This document shows positions 51,574 through 61,127 of a stretch of 64,000 bases of DNA, piece after piece. Position 1 is the first letter of the stretch; each line of letters starts with the position of its first letter. The position numbers were made by a program, and so were the translations under genes. Below the pieces are notes generated by a model that made no database searches, was not told where the DNA came from, and saw only the letters and a list, made by a program, of their open reading frames with translations. Origin of the DNA: Myxococcales bacterium (lineage in GTDB: Bacteria > Myxococcota_A > Polyangia > Palsa-1104 > JAEUJZ01); contig JAEUKB010000058.1 of assembly GCA_016794365.1 (NCBI GenBank), positions 1 to 64,000 on the forward strand, written 5' to 3'.

Positions 51574-52647
51574 CTAACAAAGCCGCGAAAACAGCGCGAA
51601 CGCGTGCCGCGCAAAGGCCGGATAGGTAAAGTGTTGTAGCAGCCGTCGCTGTCCGGCTCGACCCAAGCGCTGACGCAGCGTCGCGTCATGCAGTCGCAAG
51701 ATGCCGTCACGCACGGCTTGCCACGCGGGCTCCGTCACAAGTCCTGTCTCTTCATCGAGCACCACTTCCGGCGCACCACCGACGCGGGCAGCCAGACACG
51801 GCTTTTGGTGAGCCATCGCTTCCAGATAGACGATGCCAAAGCCTTCATTGCTCGACGGCAAAACCAGTGCATGACAGCGTGCCAACGCGGCATGCTTGGC
51901 TGCTTCGGACAGACGACCCAGGAAATGGACACGATCGGCCACGCCCAGCTCGTGCGCCAGCTTCTGAAGCTGCGGCTGCGCATCGCCCTCGCCCACCACG
52001 TCGTAATCAACGAGCGGCAGCGTCGGCAGGCTGCGGATCACCAGATCGATGCCTTTGGGCTCGTCGGGGTGAAGCCGTGTGATGCTGAGCAGTCGCAGTC
52101 GCTGGCTCTGCTCGTCGGCAGTCGAGGGATTCTGCTGTGCCAGCGTCAGGCTCTGCTCGTCGAGCGCATTGATCAAGCGCTGACAGTGTCCGACGAAGAC
52201 TCCTTGCACCTGACAGAGCTGCGCGAGCGTATGCTCACTCACTCCGGCAGCGACGTGAGCTTGCCCAAGTGCCCAGCGTCGATAGCGAGGCAGCGCCGTC
52301 CACACATCGGTGCCGTGTGCAATGACGCCAAAGCGCCCAAACGGAAGCCCCAGCGGCGACAAATTGACATGACCGAGCACCACAGGCTGCGCTCGTCCGA
52401 CGTGACGAAGCACCGACGATGCAAACCGCAGCTTATCGCCCGCAAACGCTTGATACGTCGGTGGCTGCGTCGTCTGCGGCAAGGACTGCACAAAGCCCGG
52501 CTCCGATCCCGGCTGATCCGTCAGAGCCAGCACAGACAGTCGCTGTCCCGTCGAAACCGCGAACTCCGCAGCGGCCCGACACAGCAGCCGATTGAACGAC
52601 GGAATTCCCCCCGGCGCACCGAGCAGGCTGGTTAGCGCCAGCAGCAC
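51574..52647 (-). CDS. glycosyltransferase family 4
   Basis: A 357-residue GT-B glycosyltransferase: N-terminal LLGAPGGIPSFNRLL, the C-terminal domain with LLSITRLHPDEPKGIDLVI, a VVGEGDAQ strand and the nucleotide-sugar site LPSSNEGFGIVYLEAMAHQKP (E-x7-E spacing). Starts with GTG six nt after the stop of the fused TRAP permease, so it is probably co-transcribed. Donor and acceptor unknown. Confidence 0.85.
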   Translation of the reverse strand: MLLALTSLLGAPGGIPSFNRLLCRAAAEFAVSTGQRLSVLALTDQPGSEPGFVQSLPQTTQPPTYQAFAGDKLRFASSVLRHVGRAQPVVLGHVNLSPLGLPFGRFGVIAHGTDVWTALPRYRRWALGQAHVAAGVSEHTLAQLCQVQGVFVGHCQRLINALDEQSLTLAQQNPSTADEQSQRLRLLSITRLHPDEPKGIDLVIRSLPTLPLVDYDVVGEGDAQPQLQKLAHELGVADRVHFLGRLSEAAKHAALARCHALVLPSSNEGFGIVYLEAMAHQKPCLAARVGGAPEVVLDEETGLVTEPAWQAVRDGILRLHDATLRQRLGRAGQRRLLQHFTYPAFARHAFALFSRLC

Positions 52648-52653
52648 GGCTCA

Positions 52654-54792
52654 CTAGCCCTTTCCGAGTGCATGCAGGAGCCACAGCGTCACGCCCGGAA
52701 CATAGGTGATAAACAGCACACCGACGGTCATGATCGCCAAAAATGGCAGCGCTTCCCGATACAGATACGGCAGCGGCTTGTGGAATCTCGTCGCGGACAA
52801 AAACAGGTTCAGGCCCATCGGCGGACACAGAAAGCCAAGCTCGAGGTTGGCCAAGAAGATGACCCCGAGGTGAACCGGGTTGACCTCGAACGCCACACCG
52901 AGCGGCGCGACGAGCGGAACCAGCACCACGATCGCCGAGTAAATCTCCAGCACGCTCCCGAGGATGAGCAGCCCGATGTTTAGCACCAGCAAGAACACCC
53001 AGCGCGAGTGAATGTGCGCCTGAACCCACTCGACGAGCTTGGTCGGCACTTCCGCTTCAACCAAGTAGTTGGTCAGTCCAAGCGCCACGCCGAGCAGCAC
53101 CACCACAGCCCCGACCAGCGACGCAGCATTGAGCAGCGCAGCAGGCAAGTCTTTGGTCGGCTTCATGGTGCGGAACACCGTCAGCTCGATGATGAGCGCA
53201 TAGGCCGCACCAATCGCGGCTGACTCGACAATCGTGGCGATGCCCGACAGAAACGAGCCCATCACGACGACCGGCACCACGATGTCCCACTTGGCATCCC
53301 ACATCGCCGCACGGGCCTCTTTCCACTCTAGCTTCTGCCGAGGCGCGCCCGCTTTGTGACCCTGATACATGCCGTACAGCGACACCAGCAGCACCAAGCT
53401 CAGTCCCGGCAGAAAGCCTCCGATGAACAGCTGGTCCACGGCAACTGGCGCAACCGACCCCGGAGAGCTGGCCGCCACCGAGTACAAGATCACCGGCAGG
53501 CTCGGCGGAAACAAGAGGCCCAAGCTACCCGCTGCCGTCACCATGCCCAGCGAAAAACCCTTGGGATAGCCGTCTCGGACCAGCATCGGATAGACCAAGC
53601 CACCGAGCGCCAGGATCGTCACTCCCGAGGCTCCCGTAAACGTCGTAAAGACCGCACAGACGATGACGACCATCACGGCCATGCCACCGGGAATCCAGCC
53701 GAGCACGCTCTTATAGGCACGAACCAACCGATGCGACGAGCGTCCCGACGCCAAAATATAGCCAGCGATCGTCAGCAGCGGAATCGCAGGCAGCGATGGA
53801 TTGGCCACCAGTCGCAGCGTCTCAAGCGGCAGCGCGGCAATCGGTGTTCCCGACGAAAAGAACATCGTCATCGCCAAGCCCGCCATCACCACAAACACTG
53901 GCAGACCCAAAAAGAAGCCAACGCCCGTCGATATGATCCCGAGCCACTTGACCAGACCGACCAGCTTATCGACGCGACCCACCAAGCCCTGTAGCCGCTC
54001 GGAGTTGTCGTGCGCAAAGCCAATCGCAAACATCGCAACCGCCAGCGCAAAGATCCCTCCACACAGAATCCAGCGCAGCTTCTTCCGTCGCGGGCTTAGC
54101 TCGATGTGCGCAGCCGCTTCGGCAGATCCGTGTCCGCCCGCCGCATTGGGATCGAGCGCTCGCCACGCTGCCCGAGGTGCCATCAGTCCGAACACCACCG
54201 GGATGATGAGCTGCACCAGCCACTTGTGAACACCGCCGGGAAGCAGATCGTTGTCTCCGTTGGCGCGAGCGACGGCCACCATTCGTGCTGCCGCATAGGT
54301 CAGCACCAGCGTCACCAGCACAAACACCACCGAGCAGAAGCCTTCGAGCACGCTCCGCAGCGGACCGCGACGCATAAAGCCTGTCGTCGAGAGTCCCAAG
54401 TGCTTTCCGCCCGCGACGGCCAGCAGCGCACCCAGGAAGCCGACCCACACCGTGATGTTTTGGACATACACCGACGCCCAGGCCAAATCAGTCGGAACCA
54501 GCTTATGAAGCACAAACCCGAGCGAGTGCGTCAGCCACGGCATCCGCGTCGATTCACGCAGCACATCGGCCAGGCTCCGCAGGCTCGATAGAACCGGCAG
54601 AAACACGATGGCGAGCGAGAGCAGACAAATGACCGCTGTCTCGATCCGACTGGCCGGTGGTGGCGCTTCTCCGGTTCCTTCGACCTGCTGGACGTTTTCG
54701 TCAGGACCATCCGTGTCGCTTGGCCCACTTGGCCCGCTGGACGGAAGGGAAGATGGCGAGGCTGCTGGACTTTCAGGCGAGGGATCGACCAT
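52654..54792 (-). CDS. fused TRAP transporter permease (DctQ-DctM)
   Basis: Membrane component of a tripartite ATP-independent periplasmic transporter, with small (DctQ, about 50-200) and large (DctM, about 270-712) subunits in one chain of 712 residues. The DctM half shows GLPVFVVMAGLAM, the TIAGYILASG region, GASGVTILALGGLVYPML and NLELGFLCPPMGLNLFL. About 16 membrane segments are visible. The ATG at 54792 is chosen because the acidic Pro/Ser-rich leader and the first membrane segment follow it; the frame is open to 55176 but overlaps the divergent gene. It faces away from TatT-TatP, which supply the periplasmic parts. Confidence 0.87.
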   Translation of the reverse strand: MVDPSPESPAASPSSLPSSGPSGPSDTDGPDENVQQVEGTGEAPPPASRIETAVICLLSLAIVFLPVLSSLRSLADVLRESTRMPWLTHSLGFVLHKLVPTDLAWASVYVQNITVWVGFLGALLAVAGGKHLGLSTTGFMRRGPLRSVLEGFCSVVFVLVTLVLTYAAARMVAVARANGDNDLLPGGVHKWLVQLIIPVVFGLMAPRAAWRALDPNAAGGHGSAEAAAHIELSPRRKKLRWILCGGIFALAVAMFAIGFAHDNSERLQGLVGRVDKLVGLVKWLGIISTGVGFFLGLPVFVVMAGLAMTMFFSSGTPIAALPLETLRLVANPSLPAIPLLTIAGYILASGRSSHRLVRAYKSVLGWIPGGMAVMVVIVCAVFTTFTGASGVTILALGGLVYPMLVRDGYPKGFSLGMVTAAGSLGLLFPPSLPVILYSVAASSPGSVAPVAVDQLFIGGFLPGLSLVLLVSLYGMYQGHKAGAPRQKLEWKEARAAMWDAKWDIVVPVVVMGSFLSGIATIVESAAIGAAYALIIELTVFRTMKPTKDLPAALLNAASLVGAVVVLLGVALGLTNYLVEAEVPTKLVEWVQAHIHSRWVFLLVLNIGLLILGSVLEIYSAIVVLVPLVAPLGVAFEVNPVHLGVIFLANLELGFLCPPMGLNLFLSATRFHKPLPYLYREALPFLAIMTVGVLFITYVPGVTLWLLHALGKG

Positions 54793-54809
54793 AGGAAGTG
54801 AAAGCAGTA

Positions 54810-54831
54810 TACCAATAGAGGACCTATGGTA
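54810..54831. promoter_or_regulatory. inverted repeat in the TRAP divergent promoter region
   Basis: TACCAATAG and CTATGGTA are inverted repeats with one extra base, spaced by 5 nt, in the 77-bp gap between the divergent permease and TatT genes. It may be an operator controlling both halves of the transporter. Confidence 0.4.
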
Positions 54832-54869
54832 CAGTGCCGTCACGTTTTGAGAAGCAAAGGCAACGATTG

Positions 54870-55847
54870 ATGCATGCTCTGACTGTCGGTAGCCAGCTGT
54901 GGAAGAAGTCTTCGCGCTGGCTGTGTGCGGTGGTGATTCCGAGTCTGTTTGTCGTGTCAATGAGCGGTTGCTCGATTCGTGGTTACGCGCTGAAGTCGGC
55001 TGCGGATGCACTCTCGGGAACCGGCGGAGGCTTCGGCACCGACGACGATCCAGAGCTGATTCGGCAAGCGGTTCCGTTTGGCTTAAAGACGATGGAATCG
55101 CTCGCAGACAGCGTACCGACGCATCGGCCCTTGCGACTGTCTTTGGCGAGCGGGTTCGTTCAGTACGCCTACGCATTCGTCAACCAAGACGCGGATCGAC
55201 TGGCGGACAAGAGCATTCCGCTCGCGAAGAAAGAGTGGCTGCGCGCGCGACGGCTGTATCTGCGTGGCCGAAACTACGCTCTCGACGGGCTGGATATGAC
55301 CTATCCGGGCTTTCGCAAAGCGATCCTGTCGGGAGACAAAGCCCAAGCGCAAGCGGCTCTCGCAAAGCTCACCAAAGACGATGTTCCGCTGCTGTACTGG
55401 GCGGGCGCTGGCTGGGCACTGGCCATCAGCATCGGCAAAGACGATCCAAATCTATTTGGCGACTTTCCGATGGTCGGTGTGCTGATGGATCGCGCCCTGG
55501 AGCTGGACGAAGGCTGGGACGAAGGCTCGATCCACGAGTTTTATGTGTCCTATGACTCTGCGCGCTCCGAGGATCAGGGCGGCGGTCCAGCGGCAGCCAA
55601 AAAGCATCTTGATATCGCGCGAAAGCAGAACCAAGGTCGTCGGTTTGGCGTCCTTTTGTCCTACGCAGAAGGTGTGCTGCAAGCGCAGCAAAAGAAGGCC
55701 GAGTTTGTGAAGATCCTCGAGGAAATCGTCGCAACGGATGTCTATTCCGAAGATCCTTCCTGGAAGCGGCAGCGACTGAGCAACATCATCGCGCAAGAGC
55801 GTTCCCGCTGGCTGCTCACCAAGCTGTCCGACCTGTTTGCCGAATAA
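54870..55847 (+). CDS. TRAP-associated TatT lipoprotein (TPR-type)
   Basis: A 325-residue lipoprotein (lipobox SMSGC, Cys34) of the TatT family, the helical TPR-like partner of TRAP solute receptors first described in Treponema. Helical pairs with TPR-like spacing are visible, e.g. RPLRLSLASGFVQYAYAFV, KKEWLRARRLYLRGRNYAL and PLLYWAGAGWALAISIGKDD. TatT binds the solute receptor and may hold hydrophobic ligands. The ATG at 54870 with AAAGG upstream is chosen over 54834. The TatP-like receptor follows after 126 bp. Confidence 0.88.
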   Translation: MHALTVGSQLWKKSSRWLCAVVIPSLFVVSMSGCSIRGYALKSAADALSGTGGGFGTDDDPELIRQAVPFGLKTMESLADSVPTHRPLRLSLASGFVQYAYAFVNQDADRLADKSIPLAKKEWLRARRLYLRGRNYALDGLDMTYPGFRKAILSGDKAQAQAALAKLTKDDVPLLYWAGAGWALAISIGKDDPNLFGDFPMVGVLMDRALELDEGWDEGSIHEFYVSYDSARSEDQGGGPAAAKKHLDIARKQNQGRRFGVLLSYAEGVLQAQQKKAEFVKILEEIVATDVYSEDPSWKRQRLSNIIAQERSRWLLTKLSDLFAE

Positions 55848-55973
55848 GCCGAGCCCTGGATCGCGATCGAAATGTTTCTCGGCGTTCTTCGTCCTATCCG
55901 ATAAGCACAAAACTTCTGATGTAATGGCATAGTGGCTTCGAATCTCTGGAGCCCACGCCCGCAAGGAATACCC

Positions 55974-57008
55974 ATGAAGAAACAAGGCCTGCTCTCGCTC
56001 GTTTCCGTCCTGTGCCTCGCCGCAGCTTCGCCCGCGAGCGCGCAAGACAAAGTGATCATCAAGCTTGGAACCCGCGCTCCGGTGGGCTCGACGTGGCATA
56101 CGCACCTACAGGAAGCGGCGCAGAAGTGGACCGAGCTAAGCGGCGGCAAGGTCGAGCTGAAGATCTTCGCTGGCGGCACCATGGGCGACGAAGGCGAGAT
56201 GCTCACCAAGATGAACAACAACACGCTGCAAGCGGTTGCGGTGAGCACGGTCGGTCTGCACGTCATTGCACCCGATCCGCAGGCGATCGATCTGCCAATG
56301 CTGGCGAAGAACCGAGAGCAATATCGTTGCTTGCTCGGCAAGATGACGCCGAAGCTGGAAGCGCTGCTGGCCGATCCGTATCGAGAGCCAGACAAGACGA
56401 AGAAGAAGCCAGCCGTGGTGGTGCTCGCGTGGGGAGAAATCGGCTTTACGCGGTTCTTTTCGACGACGCCGCGACCGACGCTGGCGGAGATGCGAACCTC
56501 GAAGATGTTTTCGTGGGAAGGCGATCCAGACAGCACCAAAGCGTGGCAGACCGCCGGATTTAAGCCCGTCGTGCTCAGCAGCGCAGATCTGGTTCCGTCG
56601 CTACAAACCGGAAAGATCGACGCGCTGTGTTATCCGCCCGTGCTGGTGCTCGCGGGCAACATGCACAGCAAGGCCAAGTACATGCTCGATATGCCGTATT
56701 CGTCGCTCACGGGCGTGACGGTGGCCAAAAAGGAAGTCTGGGACAAGATTCCAGCCGATCTGCGTCCGAAGCTGATCGAGGTCTTCCGCACGGCGAGCGC
56801 CAAGATCGATCAGGAAGTCCGCAAGATGGAAGATGACTCGATCGCGAAGCTGCAAAAGCAAGGCGTGACGCTCGTGCCGGTCAAGGATCAGGCCGAGTGG
56901 CAAAAGACGATGGAAGAGGTCTATAAGACCGTGCGCGGCACCGTGGTTCCGGCGCAAGCCTTCGACGATGTCCGCAAAGCGCTCAACGAGTGCGCCCAAG
57001 GCAAGTGA
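55974..57008 (+). CDS. TRAP transporter solute-binding protein (TatP/DctP)
   Basis: Periplasmic receptor of the TRAP transporter, 344 residues. The signal peptide is LLSLVSVLCLAAASPASAQ. The DctP fold shows IIKLGTRAPVGSTWHTHLQ, VELKIFAGGTMGDEGEM, an FTRFFS hinge and VVLSSADLVPSLQTGKIDA. It binds the transported organic acid or hydrophobic ligand and delivers it to the DctQM permease encoded divergently. The GTG of a small membrane protein overlaps its stop. Confidence 0.9.
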   Translation: MKKQGLLSLVSVLCLAAASPASAQDKVIIKLGTRAPVGSTWHTHLQEAAQKWTELSGGKVELKIFAGGTMGDEGEMLTKMNNNTLQAVAVSTVGLHVIAPDPQAIDLPMLAKNREQYRCLLGKMTPKLEALLADPYREPDKTKKKPAVVVLAWGEIGFTRFFSTTPRPTLAEMRTSKMFSWEGDPDSTKAWQTAGFKPVVLSSADLVPSLQTGKIDALCYPPVLVLAGNMHSKAKYMLDMPYSSLTGVTVAKKEVWDKIPADLRPKLIEVFRTASAKIDQEVRKMEDDSIAKLQKQGVTLVPVKDQAEWQKTMEEVYKTVRGTVVPAQAFDDVRKALNECAQGK

Positions 57009-57199
57009 TTGGTTCTTTGACGCCATCGCCGAAGCGACCCAGGACACGCGGCAAGATCTTGGCCGTTCGCTGGGGACTAAATCCGAACTCTAGCTCACTC
57101 GGCGTTGACATCACGTTTCTGCTCTTCGGTCTGTCGATCATCACGCTGCTGACGCCGGTGCTCGGCTTCTTCCTTCGCTTCTATCGCAAACGCGCCTAA
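57005..57199 (+). CDS. 64-residue single-pass membrane protein coupled to TatP
   Basis: A GTG at 57005 overlaps the TatP stop (GTGA). The product has a basic N-terminus (SPKRPRTRGK), a LNPNSSSLGVDITF segment and one strong membrane helix (FLLFGLSIITLLTPVLGFFL) ending in an Arg/Lys-rich tail. Its codon use and membrane pattern look real. It may assist the TRAP system or be an unrelated small membrane protein. Confidence 0.6.
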   Translation: MIGSLTPSPKRPRTRGKILAVRWGLNPNSSSLGVDITFLLFGLSIITLLTPVLGFFLRFYRKRA

Positions 57200-57353
57200 G
57201 CAAACACACGAACAAGCGCTGATTTTCCGTCGCTGAGCGATCCATCGTTTCTACGGTGAGCGCGGCGCATTCCCGCAGGCCATGGGAAGCTAGATCCATC
57301 CGTGGCGTGCCGCGTTCTATGCGCATACCGCCAGCCGTTAGGAGCAAACGTCG

Positions 57354-58541
57354 ATGGAGCGCATTCGTCCTACCCTGACCTATCTTGTCGTTGCCAGCGC
57401 ATCCGCACTGGGCCTGTGGGCCGCGCTGTCCTTGCCTCGTCATCGTCCCACGCCGCTGCCCATCGAAAAACCGCAGCCAGTCGTCGTACAAGCGCCACAG
57501 CCCGTACAGCGCCCACAGGTCGATGTGGTGTTCGTGCTCGATACAACGGGCTCGATGAGCTCGCTGATCAGTGGCGCCAAAAAGAAGATCTGGGAGATCG
57601 CACGCTTTATCGCCCAAGGTCAGCCCGCGCCAGAGCTACGAATCGGCCTGGTGGCTTATCGTGATGTCGGCGACGAATACGTCACCAAGTTTTTTGATCT
57701 GACCGACGACATGGATGGCGTGTATCAAAACCTCAGCTCGTTTTCAGCGGGAGGCGGTGGCGATACGCCCGAGCACGTCGCCAAAGCGCTGCACGATGCG
57801 GTGTATCGCAGCAGCTGGTCGCCCGGAAAGAACACCCTCAAGATGGTGTATCTCGTCGGAGACGCGCCACCGCACAGCGACTATCAAGACGGCTTCAACC
57901 ATCGCACCATTGCCAACGAAGCCCGCAGCCGAGGCATCCGCATCAACACCGTTCGCTGTGGGCTCGATGAAGAGACGCGCGTCGCATTTACGGACATCGC
58001 CAGCCTCTCGAGCGGCGATTTTTCATCGATCGATCAGTCGGGTGGCATGCAAGACATCAAGACGCCGTTCGACGAAGAGCTTGCACGCCTGAACCGAGCC
58101 CTGACCGAGACAGCCATTCCGTATGGCGATGCCGAGCGACGATCTGCCATTCGTCGGAAAGCGGAGCATAGCTTGATGGCCCCAGCCGAAGCCCAGGCCG
58201 CACGAGCCGGTTGGTTTGGCCTGGCCAAGACTCGCGGTCGCGCCGCAGCGGTCAGTGAAGGCGATTTGCTCGACGATGTCGCAAACAACAAGGTTCGCAT
58301 GGATGCTGTTGCGCCCAGCGCCCTGCCCGAGCCGCTCCAAGGACTCAGTGCGGATGAACGAACCCGCTACATCGAGGACAAGCGCAAAGCCCGCGACGAA
58401 GTGTTAAGCAAAATCAACGGACTCGCCAACCAGCGCGACGAATACATCAAGAAAAACCTGTCGCCCAGCAAAGGCAGCCTCGACGGAAAAGTCCGAGAGT
58501 CCGTCAAAAAGCAAGCTGCTGACATCGGTCTTCTGTACTAA
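57354..58541 (+). CDS. membrane-anchored von Willebrand factor A protein
   Basis: A 395-residue protein with one N-terminal membrane segment (about 8-28), a short Pro-rich spacer and a vWA domain (about 56-245) with a MIDAS motif DTTGSMS (Asp63) and a later acidic GGGGDTPEH loop, so divalent-metal binding is likely. The last 150 residues are helical, with a charged coiled-coil end (ERTRYIEDKRKARDEVL). vWA proteins of this kind usually mediate protein contacts outside the membrane. Convergent with prs. Confidence 0.83.
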   Translation: MERIRPTLTYLVVASASALGLWAALSLPRHRPTPLPIEKPQPVVVQAPQPVQRPQVDVVFVLDTTGSMSSLISGAKKKIWEIARFIAQGQPAPELRIGLVAYRDVGDEYVTKFFDLTDDMDGVYQNLSSFSAGGGGDTPEHVAKALHDAVYRSSWSPGKNTLKMVYLVGDAPPHSDYQDGFNHRTIANEARSRGIRINTVRCGLDEETRVAFTDIASLSSGDFSSIDQSGGMQDIKTPFDEELARLNRALTETAIPYGDAERRSAIRRKAEHSLMAPAEAQAARAGWFGLAKTRGRAAAVSEGDLLDDVANNKVRMDAVAPSALPEPLQGLSADERTRYIEDKRKARDEVLSKINGLANQRDEYIKKNLSPSKGSLDGKVRESVKKQAADIGLLY

Positions 58542-58560
58542 ACCCGACGACAGCAGTGCG

Positions 58561-59508
58561 CTACACAAACAGGCTAGAGATCGAGTCGCCGTGGTGAATG
58601 CGCTTGATCGACTCGGCCAGCAGCTTCGCCACCGACAGAACCTGCATCTTTGAACAAGCGCGCGCCGCAGCCGACAGCGGAATCGTATCGGTGATGATCA
58701 CATCCGACAGCACCGAGTCATTGATCCGCTGAATCGCCGGGCCCGACAGAACACCGTGTGTGACACAGGCAATGACGCTCTTGGCTCCGCGATCGAGGAT
58801 GACTTTGGCAGCCTGCGTGACCGTACCCGCCGTATCGATCATGTCGTCGATGATCACCGCGTGCTTGCCTTTGACGTCACCGATGATGTTCATCACCTCG
58901 GAGACATTTGGCTGCGGACGACGCTTGTCGATGATCGCCATGGTCGCTTCGATTCGCTTGGCAAACGCACGCGCTCGCTCGACACCACCAGCGTCGGGAG
59001 AAATCACAACCACTTCTTCGCGAGTCAGACCACGCATGCGCAAGTAGTCGATAAAGACCGGCATCGCATACAGGTGATCGACGGGAATATCGAAGAAGCC
59101 TTGGATCTGTCCGGCGTGCAAATCCACCGACACCAAGCGATCGGCTCCAGCTGCGGTGATCAGGTCCGCAACGAGCTTGCTCGAAATCGGGGTACGCGGC
59201 TTGACCTTGCGATCTTGCCGTCCATAGCCGTAGTACGGAACCACAGCGACGATGGAACCAGCCGACGCACGCTTGAGCGCGTCGATCATGATGAGCAGTT
59301 CCATCAGGTTCTGGTTGACCGGCGAACAGGTCGGCTGCACGACGAAGCAGTTGACGTTGCGGACGTTTTCGCGGATTTCGACGAATGTCTCTCCGTCTGA
59401 GAAGTTGCTCGCCAGCGACGCGCCGGGGGAAACCTCCATCACGCTGCAGATCGACTCAAACAGCTCGCGATTCGCGTTACCAGAGAAGATGCTGAGGGCT
59501 TTGAACAT
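58561..59508 (-). CDS. prs: ribose-phosphate pyrophosphokinase
   Basis: Makes PRPP from ribose 5-phosphate and ATP for nucleotide, His and Trp synthesis. 315 residues, full length. Motifs include the N-terminal FSGNANRELFESI, ATP-site PYYGYGRQDRK, DLHAGQIQGFFDIPVDHL and the PRPP-binding loop VIIDDMIDTAGT. A tRNA-Gln gene lies 73 bp upstream on the same strand, an arrangement that may share a transcript. Confidence 0.97.
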   Translation of the reverse strand: MFKALSIFSGNANRELFESICSVMEVSPGASLASNFSDGETFVEIRENVRNVNCFVVQPTCSPVNQNLMELLIMIDALKRASAGSIVAVVPYYGYGRQDRKVKPRTPISSKLVADLITAAGADRLVSVDLHAGQIQGFFDIPVDHLYAMPVFIDYLRMRGLTREEVVVISPDAGGVERARAFAKRIEATMAIIDKRRPQPNVSEVMNIIGDVKGKHAVIIDDMIDTAGTVTQAAKVILDRGAKSVIACVTHGVLSGPAIQRINDSVLSDVIITDTIPLSAAARACSKMQVLSVAKLLAESIKRIHHGDSISSLFV

Positions 59509-59581
59509 GAGAGGGGATTCCCGGCACGAGCGATCCGCACCAACACCACGCCCGCAGTGCCCGCAGTAAAAGCGAAAAGAG

Positions 59582-59653
59582 TTGGGGCGGTAGGATTCGA
59601 ACCTACGAATGCGGATTCCAAAGACCCGTGACTTACCGCTTGTCGACGCCCCA
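59582..59653 (-). tRNA. tRNA-Gln (anticodon TTG)
   Basis: A 72-nt cloverleaf on the minus strand: acceptor TGGGGCG paired with CGCCCCA, D-arm GAC/GTC with a GG-containing loop, anticodon arm CGGGT/ATCCG around the loop CTTTGGA (anticodon TTG), a 5-nt variable loop, T-arm GTAGG TTCGAAT CCTAC and discriminator A. The CCA end is not encoded. Confidence 0.95.
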
Positions 59654-60022
59654 AAAGCGCAGCGGCCTCATAACATTTGAAAAAGCTGAGTGTCAAGCGT
59701 TCATCGTCATACTTTGTCGCAGTTTTGCGCTGAGCGACTGAACACTCGCTGGCACTTCCGACGGGATTTCTCTGTCCAGATCAGCCCGGTGTCAGGAGGT
59801 CTGCCCCTGCGCCCGTACAGCACCCGACAGCCAGCAAGCGATCGATGTGCGGGCGTTGACCCGAGGCAGAAATACTCGGTACTATGGACGCGGGGCGCTC
59901 CGCCCGAGAGCCTCTTCCGGGGTCTTACTGGACCCTTGGCGACATGCAAAAGACCGTCATTGATGAGCGGTTCACTCTGTACCGAACGGGCGACGGAACA
60001 CAGTGATCGCTACCCCAAAGAC
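59654..60022. other. intergenic region with promoter, no clear gene
   Basis: About 370 bp between the tRNA gene and the AgmX-type gene. The open frame on the plus strand upstream of 60023 is not protein-like. It holds the promoter at 59856-59885 and presumably the promoter of the tRNA-prs unit on the other strand, which I could not place. Confidence 0.5.
59856..59885 (+). promoter_or_regulatory. sigma-70-type promoter
   Basis: TTGACC and TACTAT with an 18-bp spacer, about 138 bp before the ATG at 60023. The -35 matches at 5 of 6 and the -10 at 4 of 6 positions. Confidence 0.45.
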
Positions 60023-61033
60023 ATGTCAGACACTTCGGCGAAGGAACAGACTGGATCAGAAGGCGAAGCCGCGTCCACACCGGCCAGCGGCTCGCAGCCT
60101 GCAACTGGACCCGCTCTCCCTGGCTTGCGAGGCCCAGATGGTGGCGCGGTCCCACCGATGCAGGGAAACGGCAGCGGCTCGATCTCGGCGATGCGCGCAG
60201 GAGGCTTGCCCGGCTTACCGCCTCCGCGTAGCGCAACGATCGACGACGAGCACGAGCGGTGGCTCATCACCAAAGAAGACCGCATGGACTACGGTCCGTT
60301 TTCGCTGCGTGAAGTCAAAGCGCAGATCGAGCGCGGCTCTGTCTCGGCTGAGCACACGATCACCGACACGGAAACCAACGACAAGCGACGCGTCGCCGAT
60401 CACCCAATGCTTGGTCAAATGGCCCGAGAGTGGACCGCCAAGCACATGGAAATCGATCGGCAGATGAAAGAAGAAGCCGAGCGCGCCAAGTACAACCGCG
60501 CCGTCGTCAAGATGCTGGCTGGCATCTTCGCAGCGGTGGTGGTGGCCGGATCGGGCATCGGCGTCTGGCTGATCACGCGTCCGAAGCCGCAAGTGGTCAA
60601 GCAAGCGGGACCGCAGTTTACCGACGATCCGCTCAAGGGTCTACAGATCGCGATGCAGCCGATGCCGCCGCCACCGCCGAAGAAAAAGAAGAAGGTGGGA
60701 CCGAAGAACGGCGCGTTTGATGACTCGCAGAACGTCGATTTCAACGACGGTGGCGATACGCTGTCGGCGGAAGACATTCAGAAGACGATGATGTCGAAGT
60801 TCTCGGTGCTGTCGGGCTGTCTGCGTGAAGAAGCGGCGCGCAGCCCGACGACCAAGAAGATTGATCTGGAGTTCATCGTCAAGGGTACGGGCTCAGTTTC
60901 GTCGGTGCGTGTCAACGGATCAACCAGCTCTCCCGTCGCTGCTTGCGTCTTCGCCAAGATGCAGTCAATCCAGTTCCCCGAGTGCAAGACCTGCGGCAAG
61001 ACCGTCGCAGCCTTCTCTCTAACCCTCAAGTAA
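60023..61033 (+). CDS. GYF_2-like/AgmX-PglI C-terminal domain protein
   Basis: A 336-residue protein. A Pro/Gly-rich disordered start (1-70) is followed by a GYF_2-like domain (about 75-130, WLITKEDRMDYGPFSLREVK), a basic helix, one membrane segment (about 168-190, MLAGIFAAVVVAGSGIGVWL), a Pro/Lys spacer (PMPPPPPKKKKK) and a C-terminal TonB-like domain with Cys pairs, as in AgmX/PglI proteins of adventurous gliding motility in Myxococcus. It probably links a cytoplasmic partner with the periplasm. Start ATG 60023. Confidence 0.8.
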   Translation: MSDTSAKEQTGSEGEAASTPASGSQPATGPALPGLRGPDGGAVPPMQGNGSGSISAMRAGGLPGLPPPRSATIDDEHERWLITKEDRMDYGPFSLREVKAQIERGSVSAEHTITDTETNDKRRVADHPMLGQMAREWTAKHMEIDRQMKEEAERAKYNRAVVKMLAGIFAAVVVAGSGIGVWLITRPKPQVVKQAGPQFTDDPLKGLQIAMQPMPPPPPKKKKKVGPKNGAFDDSQNVDFNDGGDTLSAEDIQKTMMSKFSVLSGCLREEAARSPTTKKIDLEFIVKGTGSVSSVRVNGSTSSPVAACVFAKMQSIQFPECKTCGKTVAAFSLTLK

Positions 61034-61127
61034 GTAGACCCAATCGGATCTTTGTCGTCGAGGCCGGTTCGCGCGTCTCGACTGTAAGTTCCGCCACGTT
61101 CGCTCGTTTGAACGGAGAAACACGCTC

